The notes: a model not told the origin generated them from the letters alone. Numbered from the stretch's first letter, positions 9,669 to 19,325 are shown. The stretch is 64,000 nucleotides of DNA from Oceanimonas sp. GK1 (GCF_000243075.1 NC_016745.1:673501-737500); one strand, 5' to 3'. Numbers and translations: made by a program.

Positions 9669-10385
9669 ATGGTAATGGAACGCATTGAGCACGGCTCCGA
9701 AATTATCTGGTACGATCCGGAATGCTTTGGTGACTTTCACCGGGACTTTTTTGAAATCGACTACTGGCGTGAGCACAACGCCATTCGCGGCAAGTCGGTA
9801 GGGCGCAACACCACCTGGTTTGTGGAAGACGAGGTGGGCCAGAAGGTACTGCGCCACTACTACCGGGGGGGCATGATTGGCCGAGTGATGGAAGACACCT
9901 TTCTGCACGTGGCCGAGTCCAAAAGCCGGGCCATGGCCGAGTTCACCGTGCTGGCCAAGCTGTACCGCAAGGGCTTGCCGGTGCCGCGCCCCTGTGCGGC
10001 GCGCATGATCCGTTCCAACTTTGTTTATCGTGCCGATATTATCCTTACCCGCATAGAAGGGGCACAGGATCTGGTGGCCATCCTGAAAGAACGCGAGCTG
10101 AACGCAGAACAATGGCAAAGCATTGGTCAGACCATTCGCCGTTTTCATAATGCCGGCCTGTATCATGCCGATCTCAACAGCCACAATATCTTGCTGGATG
10201 ACAAGGGGAAAAGCTGGCTGATTGATTTTGACAAATGCCATTTCCGCCAGCCCGGCAGCTGGTCCCGGGAAAACATGGAGCGACTGTTACGTTCCTTTCG
10301 CAAGGAACGCAACCTGCACCAGGAGTTCCACTGGGAAGAACAGGACTGGAAAGCCCTGCTGCAGGGGTATTACAAGGGCAGCTGA
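9669..10385 (+). CDS. kdkA: 3-deoxy-D-manno-octulosonic acid kinase
   Basis: About 238 residues with a small kinase-like fold: HADLNSHNILLD as the catalytic loop and LIDFDKC as the metal-binding DFG-like segment. It phosphorylates the 4-position of the single Kdo in LPS that carries one Kdo. Its presence suggests that WaaA here is monofunctional. A GGGGGG run precedes two in-frame ATGs (9669 and 9675); the second has better spacing. Divergent from opsX. Confidence 0.93.
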   Translation: MVMERIEHGSEIIWYDPECFGDFHRDFFEIDYWREHNAIRGKSVGRNTTWFVEDEVGQKVLRHYYRGGMIGRVMEDTFLHVAESKSRAMAEFTVLAKLYRKGLPVPRPCAARMIRSNFVYRADIILTRIEGAQDLVAILKERELNAEQWQSIGQTIRRFHNAGLYHADLNSHNILLDDKGKSWLIDFDKCHFRQPGSWSRENMERLLRSFRKERNLHQEFHWEEQDWKALLQGYYKGS

Positions 10386-10462
10386 CGATTATTTTTTGAA
10401 TATAATAATGACTTAACTTGCCGGGTCATGATAATGACTCGGTGTTTGCTTTGGGAAAAATA

Positions 10463-12493
10463 GTGGCATTTACAACTTACAGGCCCGATATCGACGGATT
10501 AAGGGCTATTGCCGTATTAACGGTGATGCTGTTTCACTTCAATAATCAGTGGTTGCCGGGAGGCTTTATTGGAGTGGATGTGTTCTTTGTTATTTCCGGA
10601 TACATTATCACTCGCATTATCTATGCAGGAATGACGGATAATAATTTTTCCTTTTCACAATTTTACATCAAACGGATCAAGCGCATACTCCCATTGTTTT
10701 ATCTGGTGTCGGTATCCAGCCTGTTGGTCTCGTGGCTGATCCTTACACCTGATGATTTGGTCAGGCTGGCAGATAGTATACGTTATGCCAGTGTATTTAT
10801 TGCTAATGTCCATTTTGAAAAAAACTCCGGTTACTTTGCTCCAGCAGCAGAAAGTATGCCTTTATTGCATATGTGGTCCCTTTCGGTAGAAGAGCAGTTC
10901 TATTTTGTCTGGCCATTGCTACTGTTACTGTCCATCAAGTTTCTTTCTCCAGCCAGCCGGAAATGGGTGTTTTTTGTGGTGATGCTGATATTGGTGGGGC
11001 TGTCAGAATATGCAGCTCGCACTAATGAGGGAGCGGCGTATTATCTTATCCAATATCGGGGCAGCGAGTTGCTGGTGGGAGCATTGCTGAGCATATTGGT
11101 ACATGACAGAGGTCATTCCCTCTTTGTACATGAGTCGGTTATTGCTCTTTTGGGCATGGCAAGTGCACTGATATTGGTGTGGTTCTTTTGGGCACTTGAC
11201 AAGGAAGCTGTGTTTCCCGGGCTGAATGCGTTTATGGTTTCAGTCGCCAGTGCGCTGATTATTTTAAATGGGGAACTGAGAAAAGGATTGCTTTATCGCT
11301 TGCTCAGTGCAAGAGGCTTGGCGTTGCTCGGAAGACTGTCCTTCTCCCTGTACCTTTGGCACTGGCCGGTGTTGGTGCTTTACCGTTATTACTTCAACGA
11401 AATTAAGGGCTTTGACTATATCTTATGTGCCTCACTGACGTTACTGCTTTCCTTTCTTTCCTGGAAGTATGTTGAAAAGCCTTGCAGATACCTGAAGGTT
11501 AAAGGCAGATGGGTGTGGCTGGGTTATTTTGTTATTCCGGTTATTGCCTTGGTGCTGATCGCAAAAGACATCAAGAAAAATGAAGGTTACCAGCAAAGAA
11601 TGCCTGAGCAGGCATTGGCGTTGTATGAAATTTCCGTCTCAAGTTTTAATGATGTAGTCAAGGCTGTTGCAGCCGATGCGAGTTATCAGCCTTTTGAACT
11701 GACACCTATTGGTGATGAAAGCCTTTTGCCTGCTAAACCTGCGGCCTTGCTGTGGGGAGATTCCCATGCGGGACACTTTCGGCCCTTTATGGATATGCTG
11801 GGTAAAGACAATGGTTTTTATGCGTTGTATGGTGGTGCTGGTGGGTGTCCTCCCTTTATTGGGGTGGATTTGATCAAGCATGGTCGTCCGGAAGCCGAGT
11901 GTACCGACAGAAACAACGCTTTGTTCGAGACGATAAAATCGTCCGAAGCCCCTTGGGTCTTTATGGCTGGTCGTTGGGCCATGTACACGGAAACCACCCG
12001 CTCCGAAGGAGAGAAGGGCAGTCGAGTATTTCTTGGAGACAGCAGTGATTACACCGAGTCGGTAGAAAACAGCCGGCGGGCTTTTCGCAAGGGCATGGAA
12101 ACCACTATCAAAGGCCTGATCGACAGCAACAAGCAACCGGTGCTCTTTGAACAGATACCTTCCTATTCATTTGAGCCTAGTAATTGTCTGGTGAAAAAGG
12201 CCAGATATGCTTGGATGAGCGCTATTGATTGCGATATGGACAAGGCCGATGTCGAGCAGCGACAGGCTTATGCCAATCGTGTCATTAAGGAAATGGAGGC
12301 CAAATACCCGCAATTGCTGGTCATTCGGCTGAACGGTCTAGTTTGCATGAATGGCAAGTGTGTTAGCCAGTTGAATGGAATTCCGCTGTACTCTGATAAT
12401 GACCATCTTAATGCTAGAGGCAGTGAACTGCTTTACCAGCAGTATCGGGAGCACGATAACTATCGAACCCTGCAAAGACTGTTGCATCAGTAG
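10463..12493 (+). CDS. Acyltransferase family 3 / SGNH membrane protein (OafA-like)
   Basis: About 676 residues. The N-terminal half is an acyltransferase-3 membrane domain with YRPDIDGLRAIAVLTVMLFH and VDVFFVISGYIIT, followed by about ten hydrophobic segments. The C-terminal third, from about 425, is an SGNH hydrolase-like periplasmic domain with GDSHAGHF (about 432) and a D-x-H motif in SDNDHLNARG (about 645). Such proteins O-acetylate LPS or O-antigen. I prefer the GTG at 10463, which has GGGA six bases upstream, over the TTG at 10418. The gene is clearly more AT-rich than its neighbours, suggesting transfer. Confidence 0.88.
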   Translation: MAFTTYRPDIDGLRAIAVLTVMLFHFNNQWLPGGFIGVDVFFVISGYIITRIIYAGMTDNNFSFSQFYIKRIKRILPLFYLVSVSSLLVSWLILTPDDLVRLADSIRYASVFIANVHFEKNSGYFAPAAESMPLLHMWSLSVEEQFYFVWPLLLLLSIKFLSPASRKWVFFVVMLILVGLSEYAARTNEGAAYYLIQYRGSELLVGALLSILVHDRGHSLFVHESVIALLGMASALILVWFFWALDKEAVFPGLNAFMVSVASALIILNGELRKGLLYRLLSARGLALLGRLSFSLYLWHWPVLVLYRYYFNEIKGFDYILCASLTLLLSFLSWKYVEKPCRYLKVKGRWVWLGYFVIPVIALVLIAKDIKKNEGYQQRMPEQALALYEISVSSFNDVVKAVAADASYQPFELTPIGDESLLPAKPAALLWGDSHAGHFRPFMDMLGKDNGFYALYGGAGGCPPFIGVDLIKHGRPEAECTDRNNALFETIKSSEAPWVFMAGRWAMYTETTRSEGEKGSRVFLGDSSDYTESVENSRRAFRKGMETTIKGLIDSNKQPVLFEQIPSYSFEPSNCLVKKARYAWMSAIDCDMDKADVEQRQAYANRVIKEMEAKYPQLLVIRLNGLVCMNGKCVSQLNGIPLYSDNDHLNARGSELLYQQYREHDNYRTLQRLLHQ

Positions 12494-12503
12494 AATGTGA
12501 ACC

Positions 12504-12523
12504 GAGCGGCCGGTTAGCCGCTC
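12504..12523. terminator. Hairpin between the convergent acyltransferase and waaA genes
   Basis: Stem GAGCGGC / GCCGCTC with a six-base loop and no strong T-run. It separates two converging transcripts. Confidence 0.5.
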
Positions 12524-12529
12524 AGTATT

Positions 12530-13795
12530 TCAAAGTAATGATTGAAGAGGGGTCATCGTTTTAACGATGGCCCCTTTGTTGTTTTCGACAACCTGTTTGG
12601 CATTTTGACCGAGAGCAAGACGGTGCATTTCGTCTTCCATTAACGCGATCAGGGTTTGACCGAGAGAATCTGAGTCATTCACAGTAATAAGCGCATTCTT
12701 ACTATCAAGGCGCTGATAAATATCGCTGAAGTTGAATACAGAGGGGCCGGTCAGCACCGGCTTGCCCAGGGCCGCCGGCTCCAGCAGGTTGTGGCCGCCG
12801 CGCTCGATCAGGCTACCGCCCACAAAGGCGACATCGGCTGCCGCCAGCATGAGCGGGAGCTCGCCCATGGTATCTCCCAGATACACCTGAGGCTCCGTGA
12901 CGGTTTCATCCTGGGTGCGGCGATGCAGAGTGAAACCCTCTTTCTGTATCAGAGCGGCGACCTGTTCAAAGCGCTGGGGATGGCGGGGCACCAGCATCAG
13001 CAGGGCATCGGGGAAACGTTGCAAAAGGATTCGGTGGGCGTTCAGCAGCTGTTCGTCTTCCCCTTCATGAGTCGAGGCGGCTATCCAGACCGGGCGTTTG
13101 CTTCCCAGTTGTGCCCGCAGCGCTGCTCCCTGCCGACGAACTTCATCGTCGTAGTCAATATCAAACTTGATGGAACCGGTGACGCTCAGCCTGCTTTCCG
13201 GTACACCGAGAGCGGCAAAGCGGTCTGCATCGTCCTGGTACTGACAGGCGATATGGGTAATGTTGTTTGATAACAGCCGGAAAATGCCGTGAAAACGCCG
13301 GTATTTTTCGGCAGATCGTGCTGATAACCGGGCATTGAGTACCATTACCGGCAGCGTGCGCTGACCGCAGGCAGTCAGCCAGTTGGGCCAGAGCTCGGTT
13401 TCCATAATGAGCAGTGCCCGGGGCTGAATGCGGCGCATAAACAAGGCCACCGCCCAGGGAAAGTCCAGCGGGGCATAGCGGTGTTCAACCAGAGCTCCCA
13501 ATTTAGCGACCTGATCGGAGCCGGTTCGCGTGGTCGTGGTGACCAGTACCGGCAGATCCGGGTATGCGGCTTTCAGGGCCTTGAGCAGTGGTGTGGCCGC
13601 CACCACTTCCCCCACGCTGACCGCATGCAACCATACCGGCCGTTTTCCCCTGGGAGAAGGGACCAGCCCCATATGCTCCGGCCAGCGCCGGCCAAAGCCG
13701 GGCTTGCCTTTTTTCGGCCAGTACAGCAGCGCCAGCAACAGCGGGCTGAACAGGTGGATAAGCAGGTTGTAGGCCAGTCGATAGAGCATGGTCAT
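12530..13795 (-). CDS. waaA: 3-deoxy-D-manno-octulosonic acid transferase
   Basis: 421 residues: an N-terminal membrane anchor (about 5-27), then WLHAVSVGEVVAATPL and METELWPN of the GT30 N-domain. The C-domain carries FVGGSLIERGGHNLLEPAALGKP (about 340-362). It attaches Kdo to lipid A precursor at the inner membrane. The neighbouring kdkA suggests one Kdo is added rather than two. The start overlaps the waaF stop by four bases, so the two are coupled. The last codons contain a hairpin (about 12549-12576) that could help end transcription. Confidence 0.96.
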   Translation of the reverse strand: MTMLYRLAYNLLIHLFSPLLLALLYWPKKGKPGFGRRWPEHMGLVPSPRGKRPVWLHAVSVGEVVAATPLLKALKAAYPDLPVLVTTTTRTGSDQVAKLGALVEHRYAPLDFPWAVALFMRRIQPRALLIMETELWPNWLTACGQRTLPVMVLNARLSARSAEKYRRFHGIFRLLSNNITHIACQYQDDADRFAALGVPESRLSVTGSIKFDIDYDDEVRRQGAALRAQLGSKRPVWIAASTHEGEDEQLLNAHRILLQRFPDALLMLVPRHPQRFEQVAALIQKEGFTLHRRTQDETVTEPQVYLGDTMGELPLMLAAADVAFVGGSLIERGGHNLLEPAALGKPVLTGPSVFNFSDIYQRLDSKNALITVNDSDSLGQTLIALMEDEMHRLALGQNAKQVVENNKGAIVKTMTPLQSLL

Positions 13796-14823
13796 AAGCC
13801 GGTCAGCTGAGTGAGGGCATCAATCACCCGCTGGGGCGGCAGCTCTTTCAGGCACTTGAGATGCCCCAGCGGACATTCCCGCTTGAAACAGGGACGGCAT
13901 TCGATCTCGGTGTGCACCACGGCCACGGCTTGCGCCAGTGGCGGTGTATATTGCGGCGAGGTAGAGCCATACACGCCGACCAGGGGGCGCTGCAGGGCGG
14001 CGGCGATATGCATCAGCCCGGAATCGTTGGAAACCACTGCGGTGCTCAGTGCCATTAAATCGATCGCCTGGTGCAGGGAGGTTTTACCCGCCAGCACCTG
14101 GCAGTGTTGTTGAAGCTGGCTGGGCAAATGGTGCCTGATGGCTTCCGCCACCGGAATATCCTTGGCGGAGCCGAAGATCCATACCTGCCGGCCCTGCTCG
14201 ATCTGGTGCCGGGCGACCTCGGCGTAGTACTGCTCGGGCCAGCGTTTGGCCGGGCCGAACTCGGCGCCCGGGCACAGGCTTAGAATGGATCTGTCTGTGG
14301 TCAGTCCCAGCTCAATCAGCGTCTGTTGCTGGTTCTGCGGATCGACCCGCAGTGCGGGCCAGGGCAGTGCCGGGAGGCAGTGGTTATCCTTCATCTGCTC
14401 CCTGGGGTAGGCCAGCGAGACGTAGCGTTCCACCATCAACGGGAAATCGGTCTTGTTACGGCGTAGATCATTGAGCAGGCCATAGCGGGATTCGCCCTTC
14501 CAGCCGGTGCGTTTTTTGATACCGGCAAACAGCGGGATCAACGCCGATTTGAGCGAATTGGGCTGAATAATGGCCCAGTCGTAGCCTGTTGTTGCCAGCT
14601 GCCGGCCCAGCCGAAAGCGCTCGGCCAGCTTCAAGTCACCATGGCCCAGCGGCATCACAATGGCCTTGTCCACTTCGGGCATGCGCTCCAGCAGAGCGCA
14701 GCACCAGGCCGGTGCCATCACATGCAGCTCGGCATCGGGATGCTGTTTTTTCAGGGTGATGTACAGGCTCTGAGACATCACCATGTCTCCGACCCAGGAT
14801 GGGCCTATTACCAGAATTTTCAT
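13792..14823 (-). CDS. waaF: ADP-heptose:LPS heptosyltransferase II
   Basis: 343 residues. It starts MKILVIGPSWVGDMVMSQSL, a WaaF signature, with LCPGAEFGPAKRWP in the middle and SNDSGLMHIAAALQRPLVGVYGSTSP near 260-285. The C-terminal cysteine-bearing CRPCFKRECPLGH is also typical. It adds the second heptose to the inner core. Operon with waaA downstream; hldD, which makes the ADP-heptose donor, is in the same locus. Confidence 0.96.
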   Translation of the reverse strand: MKILVIGPSWVGDMVMSQSLYITLKKQHPDAELHVMAPAWCCALLERMPEVDKAIVMPLGHGDLKLAERFRLGRQLATTGYDWAIIQPNSLKSALIPLFAGIKKRTGWKGESRYGLLNDLRRNKTDFPLMVERYVSLAYPREQMKDNHCLPALPWPALRVDPQNQQQTLIELGLTTDRSILSLCPGAEFGPAKRWPEQYYAEVARHQIEQGRQVWIFGSAKDIPVAEAIRHHLPSQLQQHCQVLAGKTSLHQAIDLMALSTAVVSNDSGLMHIAAALQRPLVGVYGSTSPQYTPPLAQAVAVVHTEIECRPCFKRECPLGHLKCLKELPPQRVIDALTQLTGL

Positions 14824-14895
14824 GATGTTGGCACTTTGTCTTTGATGGCATGGGATTATACAATCGGCGGCTGGTCCTCTCCATGGTAACGCGTA

Positions 14896-15975
14896 GTGTT
14901 TAGACGATTCATCTCCCGATCACAGTTATTCAGAGATCAGCTGCGCCGCAAACTGGGTAAACTGTGGTTCGACCGGCCCTCTCGGGGAGCTGATCTTGCT
15001 CAGGTGAAGCGGGTTTTGCTGGTTCGCTGGGACGCCAAGATTGGTGACTCAATTGTCTCCTCGTTCTTTTTTAGGGAGTTGCGGCGGTTTCGTCGGGATA
15101 TTCAAATTGATGTGATCACGGCTCCTCATATGGCATCGCTTTACCAGGAACATTTTGGTGTGGATCATGTCATCTGCTGCAAGAAACGGCCGAGTTATAC
15201 CGAGCTGAAAAAACTGGCATTCGAAACAGGGCCGGTGGATCTGGTGATCCATCTCGGTAAACACTTGAAAATGAAGGATATCTATTTTCTTCGCTGCCTC
15301 GATGCCGACAATGTAATGGGGCTGGATGATGAGCTTGAGCTCATTAATCTGAAACTGGGAAATGCCACTGCAGGCCAGCATTTTTCCGACAAGTTCGCTC
15401 ATGCGCTTGAACTGCTGGGGGCTTCTGAATATGACCGGGAATATATTATTCCTGAAGACGTGGCCCGGCGTCAGCATGTTCTGCTGGAGTGGCCTGATGC
15501 ACCTGTTGTGGCATTGAATCCGTATGGGAGCGGCAGCAGCCGGCGCCTGAATTTTGACTCGGTATCCATGCTGGTGACGCTAATCTCCGATTATTTTCCT
15601 CACTGGAAGGTATGCCTGATGTCGACACCCGACACCAAGCAACAGACAGAAGAGTGGTGCGACCTTCTTGGAAGAGAATGGGTATTTACGGTCAAATGTA
15701 GCGAAACCATTCAAGATGCGATTGAAATCATTCGACTCTCGAAAGCCGTTATCTCTGTTGATACCGCTATAGTGCATATTGCCAGTGGTCTGAAAAAGCC
15801 ACTACTTGGCCTTTATAATGAGGACAGAGAAAATTTCTCTGAGTGGAACCCAGGTACTAACCTCGCTAGTGTTGTGTTTGCTCGGTTAGATAGTAACGAG
15901 ATTCAGGATATTAATAATCTTGACCCAATAGCTTGCCGTGAAGCCTTAAAATCATTGTCCGGAGCGAGTGTTTAA
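14896..15975 (+). CDS. Glycosyltransferase family 9 (heptosyltransferase-like)
   Basis: 359 residues from a GTG. The family N-terminus (VLLVRWDAKIGDSIVSSFFF) begins only at about residue 40, after a basic 36-residue leader. The C-terminal donor-site segment SVDTAIVHIASGLKKPLLGLY is present (about 284-304). Composition becomes AT-rich towards the 3' end. It likely adds a sugar to the outer core; the acceptor is unknown. Divergent from waaF. Confidence 0.82.
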   Translation: MFRRFISRSQLFRDQLRRKLGKLWFDRPSRGADLAQVKRVLLVRWDAKIGDSIVSSFFFRELRRFRRDIQIDVITAPHMASLYQEHFGVDHVICCKKRPSYTELKKLAFETGPVDLVIHLGKHLKMKDIYFLRCLDADNVMGLDDELELINLKLGNATAGQHFSDKFAHALELLGASEYDREYIIPEDVARRQHVLLEWPDAPVVALNPYGSGSSRRLNFDSVSMLVTLISDYFPHWKVCLMSTPDTKQQTEEWCDLLGREWVFTVKCSETIQDAIEIIRLSKAVISVDTAIVHIASGLKKPLLGLYNEDRENFSEWNPGTNLASVVFARLDSNEIQDINNLDPIACREALKSLSGASV

Positions 15976-15986
15976 GTAAATTTACT

Positions 15987-16012
15987 GAAGCTGACATTAA
16001 AATGTCAGCTTC
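15987..16012. terminator. Bidirectional hairpin shared by two convergent genes
   Basis: Perfect 12-bp arms GAAGCTGACATT and AATGTCAGCTTC around two bases. The right arm includes the last codons of the minus-strand acetyltransferase, so the gene ends inside its own terminator. Confidence 0.7.
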
Positions 16013-16557
16013 TCATTCCATGAAATATTATCTTTTATTTTTCTGGCGGGAATGCCCGCTGCAATAGTGTTTCTTTTATGCTTTCCGGTGACAACTGAAT
16101 TGGCACCTATAACACATTCCTGTTCTATTTCGGCGCCTTTAAGAACCATGACATTTTCTGAAATCCAAACGTGATTACCTATGGTAATGTTCTCAGCATG
16201 ATTGATTCGCTGACCATTTTCATAAATATCATGCCCGTCACTGGTCAGCATCATTACGTTATGAGCAAGAAGGCAATCTCTGCCAATGGTCAGTGTGGTT
16301 CCTCTTTCTCTACAAGATAACTTGCAACTTCCGGTATTGACTGTTCCCGCCCCAATATGAATAGTGCAGTCCTCGCCGAGGATCTCAATTTTCATGTTCC
16401 TTAAATTACAGTTTTCACCAATGAATAGAGAGTTGTTTTTTCCTTTGATAAAGATTTCACATCCCCTGATTCTTGTGGAAGAATGAATTTCTAAACGGTT
16501 GTCAGGCTGAATTTTTATTTTGTTCCTGAACCAGCGCTTTATTTTTTTAATGTTCAT
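15997..16557 (-). CDS. Left-handed beta-helix (hexapeptide) acetyltransferase
   Basis: 186 residues with repeated hexapeptides (SLFIGENCNLRNMKIEI, TLTIGRDCLLAHNV, NITIGNHVWISENVMVLKGA, CVIGANSVVTG) and the conserved MLTSDGHDIY. This is the fold of maltose- and virginiamycin-type O-acetyltransferases. In this locus it probably acetylates an LPS sugar. It is the most AT-rich gene of the window by eye, unlike its neighbours, which points to horizontal acquisition. The substrate is unknown. Confidence 0.85.
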   Translation of the reverse strand: MNIKKIKRWFRNKIKIQPDNRLEIHSSTRIRGCEIFIKGKNNSLFIGENCNLRNMKIEILGEDCTIHIGAGTVNTGSCKLSCRERGTTLTIGRDCLLAHNVMMLTSDGHDIYENGQRINHAENITIGNHVWISENVMVLKGAEIEQECVIGANSVVTGKHKRNTIAAGIPARKIKDNISWNEKLTF

Positions 16558-16593
16558 TAAATCCCATCATAAAGTACTGAATATCGTTAAGAG

Positions 16594-18363
16594 TCATTTT
16601 TTAGCTTTCCTGAACACATAATCCCCCTTGATCTTTCGCCACAGACCGAACACGTCGGTGCGGGGAAAGATGGCGATACGGCGGATCTGGTAGGGATCTT
16701 CGTGCATGGCCAGGGGGCCGCTGTTGGTGGCTACGGCAAAGGGGTAACCCAGCTCTTCGGCCAGTTGCTTGCTGTCGTTGTTGTGAATGCCGAAGGGATA
16801 GGCGAACGAGTGGAGCCTGTGTCCCAGTAACTGCTCCAGCTGGGCCTTGTTGTCGGCTATTTCGCTGCGTTGTTGGTCGCGGTCGAGCCGGTCCAGCTTG
16901 GGGTGGGTCAGGGTATGACCGCCAAATTCCACCAGGCCGGAATCAGCCATTTCCTTGATCTGGGCCGGGGTCATCAGCTCCACGGCTTTTTCCGGATTAT
17001 CGGGGTTTTCCACGTCCCAGCGGTTAAAGGTTTCACCGGTCACGGCGTAGATCACCGCCTTGAAGCCGTACTTTTTCAGCAGCGGAAACAGCAGTTCATA
17101 GTTGTCCTTGTAGCCGTCGTCCACCGTGATGATGATGTATTTCTTGCCGGCTTCCAGCCGGCTGGCCAGTCCTTTATCGGCGAGATCGGCAAAGGTGAGG
17201 GTCTCGTAGCCCAGTCGCTTCAGCAACTTGAAATGCTTTTCCAGCATGTTCACCTGAAGATAGGTGCCGTGTACGCCCTTTTCGCTGTCATCCCGAATAA
17301 AGCGGTGATACATGATGATGGGCACTTCCCGCCGCAGCCGGTGCACGATCACGCTCTGATAATGATGTTCCAGCTCGGTGGCCACCGCCTGCAGGTCGTA
17401 GGCGGCCTTGACGGTTTCGGCCAGCGTAGTTTGGTCAAACTCGGTTGTCAGCGCGGAGGCAATACGGCCGGGCAAGGCGGCAAAGTCGATATCCAGGTCC
17501 TTTGGCCCAATATCACCGAAGTTGCTCGCCATGGCAGCGTCGATGTTGTCGGGAGTCACCAGCCCCACGGCCTCGGCCTCGCCCACGGCGAACACCGGGC
17601 GTTGCATCAGGATGGCTTCCATGGCCACCCGGCCGGCGCCAATCACCAGATCGGACCGGGCCATCAGCGCGGGCACGTCCTGCACATAACCAAGAAATTC
17701 CACCTGGTTGCGAAAGCGCTCAAACCGCTCGGGGATCTGCGATCCTGAGGCGATTTGTACCCGGTAGCGCTCCAGGTCCAGACACTGATCCAGCAGCCGG
17801 TAGCACAGTTCGCCCTTGGGGCCGGTGAGCCGGCCGATAATGCTGACTACCGGCCTGTCGTTGGCGGGTGCCGGAACCGGCCGGTAATGCTCGGTATTGA
17901 TGCCGTTGCGGCCAATGGCAATCAGCTCAGGCTGCACACCCAGCCCGGTAACCAGTTGATCCCGCACCGCCTCGCACACCGCCAGGGCGCGATCGCCCAG
18001 GGCATGAAACTTCTTGCGCGAGGCATGCACCGGCTGGCGGCCATGCACCGTGGTGATCATGGGAGTGCCGGTGAGCTTGCAGGCCACGTAGCAGCTCCAG
18101 CTTGAGGCGCGGCTGTGGGCATGCACCAGCTGAATACGGTGTTTTTTAATCAGGTAAACCAGGTAGCCCACATGCCAGAAGCGGCGGGGAATGCTGCGCT
18201 TGTTAAAGCGCAGTTTGAAAAAGGCTCCCCGGTGCGGCTTGGTCAGGGTGTCGGAGACATAAAACACTCGGTGGCCGCGTGCGGTTAGCGCATCGCCCAC
18301 CGTGGTGGCGTATACCTCTGCGCCGGTCACCTCGAGCTGAGACAACGCCATCAAAATGTTCAT
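16594..18363 (-). CDS. Glycosyltransferase (GT4-like) fused to a polysaccharide deacetylase domain
   Basis: 589 residues in two parts. Residues 1 to about 340 are a GT-B glycosyltransferase: LEVTGAEVYATTVGDAL, VHAHSRAS, a VSIIGRLTGPKGE segment and AMEAILMQRPVFAVGEAEAVG near 250-270. Residues from about 345 form a NodB-type deacetylase: MYHRF, Asp415-Asp416 in ITVDDGYKDN, His483 and His487 in HTLTHP, and FAYPFG. It may transfer a sugar and remove an acetyl group from it, or deacetylate a core amino sugar. The frame is intact across the joint. It sits 8 bp upstream of hldD in transcription order reversed, i.e. after hldD on the same strand. Confidence 0.87.
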   Translation of the reverse strand: MNILMALSQLEVTGAEVYATTVGDALTARGHRVFYVSDTLTKPHRGAFFKLRFNKRSIPRRFWHVGYLVYLIKKHRIQLVHAHSRASSWSCYVACKLTGTPMITTVHGRQPVHASRKKFHALGDRALAVCEAVRDQLVTGLGVQPELIAIGRNGINTEHYRPVPAPANDRPVVSIIGRLTGPKGELCYRLLDQCLDLERYRVQIASGSQIPERFERFRNQVEFLGYVQDVPALMARSDLVIGAGRVAMEAILMQRPVFAVGEAEAVGLVTPDNIDAAMASNFGDIGPKDLDIDFAALPGRIASALTTEFDQTTLAETVKAAYDLQAVATELEHHYQSVIVHRLRREVPIIMYHRFIRDDSEKGVHGTYLQVNMLEKHFKLLKRLGYETLTFADLADKGLASRLEAGKKYIIITVDDGYKDNYELLFPLLKKYGFKAVIYAVTGETFNRWDVENPDNPEKAVELMTPAQIKEMADSGLVEFGGHTLTHPKLDRLDRDQQRSEIADNKAQLEQLLGHRLHSFAYPFGIHNNDSKQLAEELGYPFAVATNSGPLAMHEDPYQIRRIAIFPRTDVFGLWRKIKGDYVFRKAKK

Positions 18364-18371
18364 GGTGTGCC

Positions 18372-19325
18372 TTATTTATTCAGCCAGGCCATGTAGTCGG
18401 CCACCCCTTCCGCCACGGTTTTGAACTCGTGGGGGTAGCCGGCGGCGCGCAGCTTGGTGAGATCCGCTTCGGTAAAGCTCTGATAGCGGCCCTTCAGGTG
18501 GTCGGGGAAGGGGATGTATTCGATTTCACCCTTGCCGTGAAAGTGAATCACCGCCTCGGCCACGTTCCGGAAGGGCTCGGCGCGGCCGGTGCCGCAGTTG
18601 AAGATGCCGGACACCTCGGGGTTCTGCCAGAACCAGAGGTTGACCTGGCACACGTCGCCCACGTAGATGAAGTCGCGCATCTGGCCGCCGTTGTCAAAAC
18701 CGTCACAACCTTCAAACAGCTTGGGGTTTTCGCCCTTGTGCAGCTGGGTGTTGAGGTGGAAGGCCACGCTCGACATGCTGCCCTTGTGCTGCTCGCGGGG
18801 GCCGTACACGTTGAAGTACTTGAGGCCCACCACCTGGGAAGTGATCTCCGGCATCAGGCGGCGCACATACTGGTCGAACAACTGTTTGGAGTAGCCGTAC
18901 ACGTTGAGCGGCTGCTCGTATTGCGGCTCTTCGATGAAGTTGTCGTTGCGCCCGCCGTAGGTGGCGGCGGAAGAGGCGTAAATGAACGGAATTTCCCGCT
19001 CCAGGCAGTAGTGCAGCAGATCCTTGGAGTACTCGTAGTTGTTCTCCATCATGAACTTGCCGTCCCACTCGGTGGTGGCCGAGCAGGCACCTTCATGGAA
19101 GATCACTTCGATGCCGCCCCATTCCTCGAACTCGTCGCCGGACACGATGCGGTGCAGGAACTCGTCCTTGTCCAGGTAATCGGCGATGGTCAGGTCAACC
19201 AGGTTGACGAACTTGGTGCCGTCGGTCAGATCGTCGATCACCACCACGTCGGTGCGGCCTTGCTCGTTCAGGGTTTTTACCAGGTTGCTGCCGATAAAGC
19301 CGGCACCGCCAGTTACAATGATCAT
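18372..19325 (-). CDS. hldD: ADP-L-glycero-D-manno-heptose 6-epimerase
   Basis: 317 residues of the extended short-chain dehydrogenase fold: [11 protein letters not shown] at the N-terminus, SSAATYG, and the catalytic [18 protein letters not shown] and [10 protein letters not shown] are HldD-specific stretches. It converts ADP-D,D-heptose to ADP-L,D-heptose, the donor used by OpsX and WaaF here. Its position next to kbl matches E. coli (hldD near kbl-tdh). Confidence 0.97.
   Translation of the reverse strand: MIIVTGGAGFIGSNLVKTLNEQGRTDVVVIDDLTDGTKFVNLVDLTIADYLDKDEFLHRIVSGDEFEEWGGIEVIFHEGACSATTEWDGKFMMENNYEYSKDLLHYCLEREIPFIYASSAATYGGRNDNFIEEPQYEQPLNVYGYSKQLFDQYVRRLMPEITSQVVGLKYFNVYGPREQHKGSMSSVAFHLNTQLHKGENPKLFEGCDGFDNGGQMRDFIYVGDVCQVNLWFWQNPEVSGIFNCGTGRAEPFRNVAEAVIHFHGKGEIEYIPFPDHLKGRYQSFTEADLTKLRAAGYPHEFKTVAEGVADYMAWLNK

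Noticed and set aside
10418..10462. TTG start for the acyltransferase
   Set aside because: It has no Shine-Dalgarno and adds 15 residues with no match; the GTG at 10463 is better placed, although the TTG cannot be excluded.
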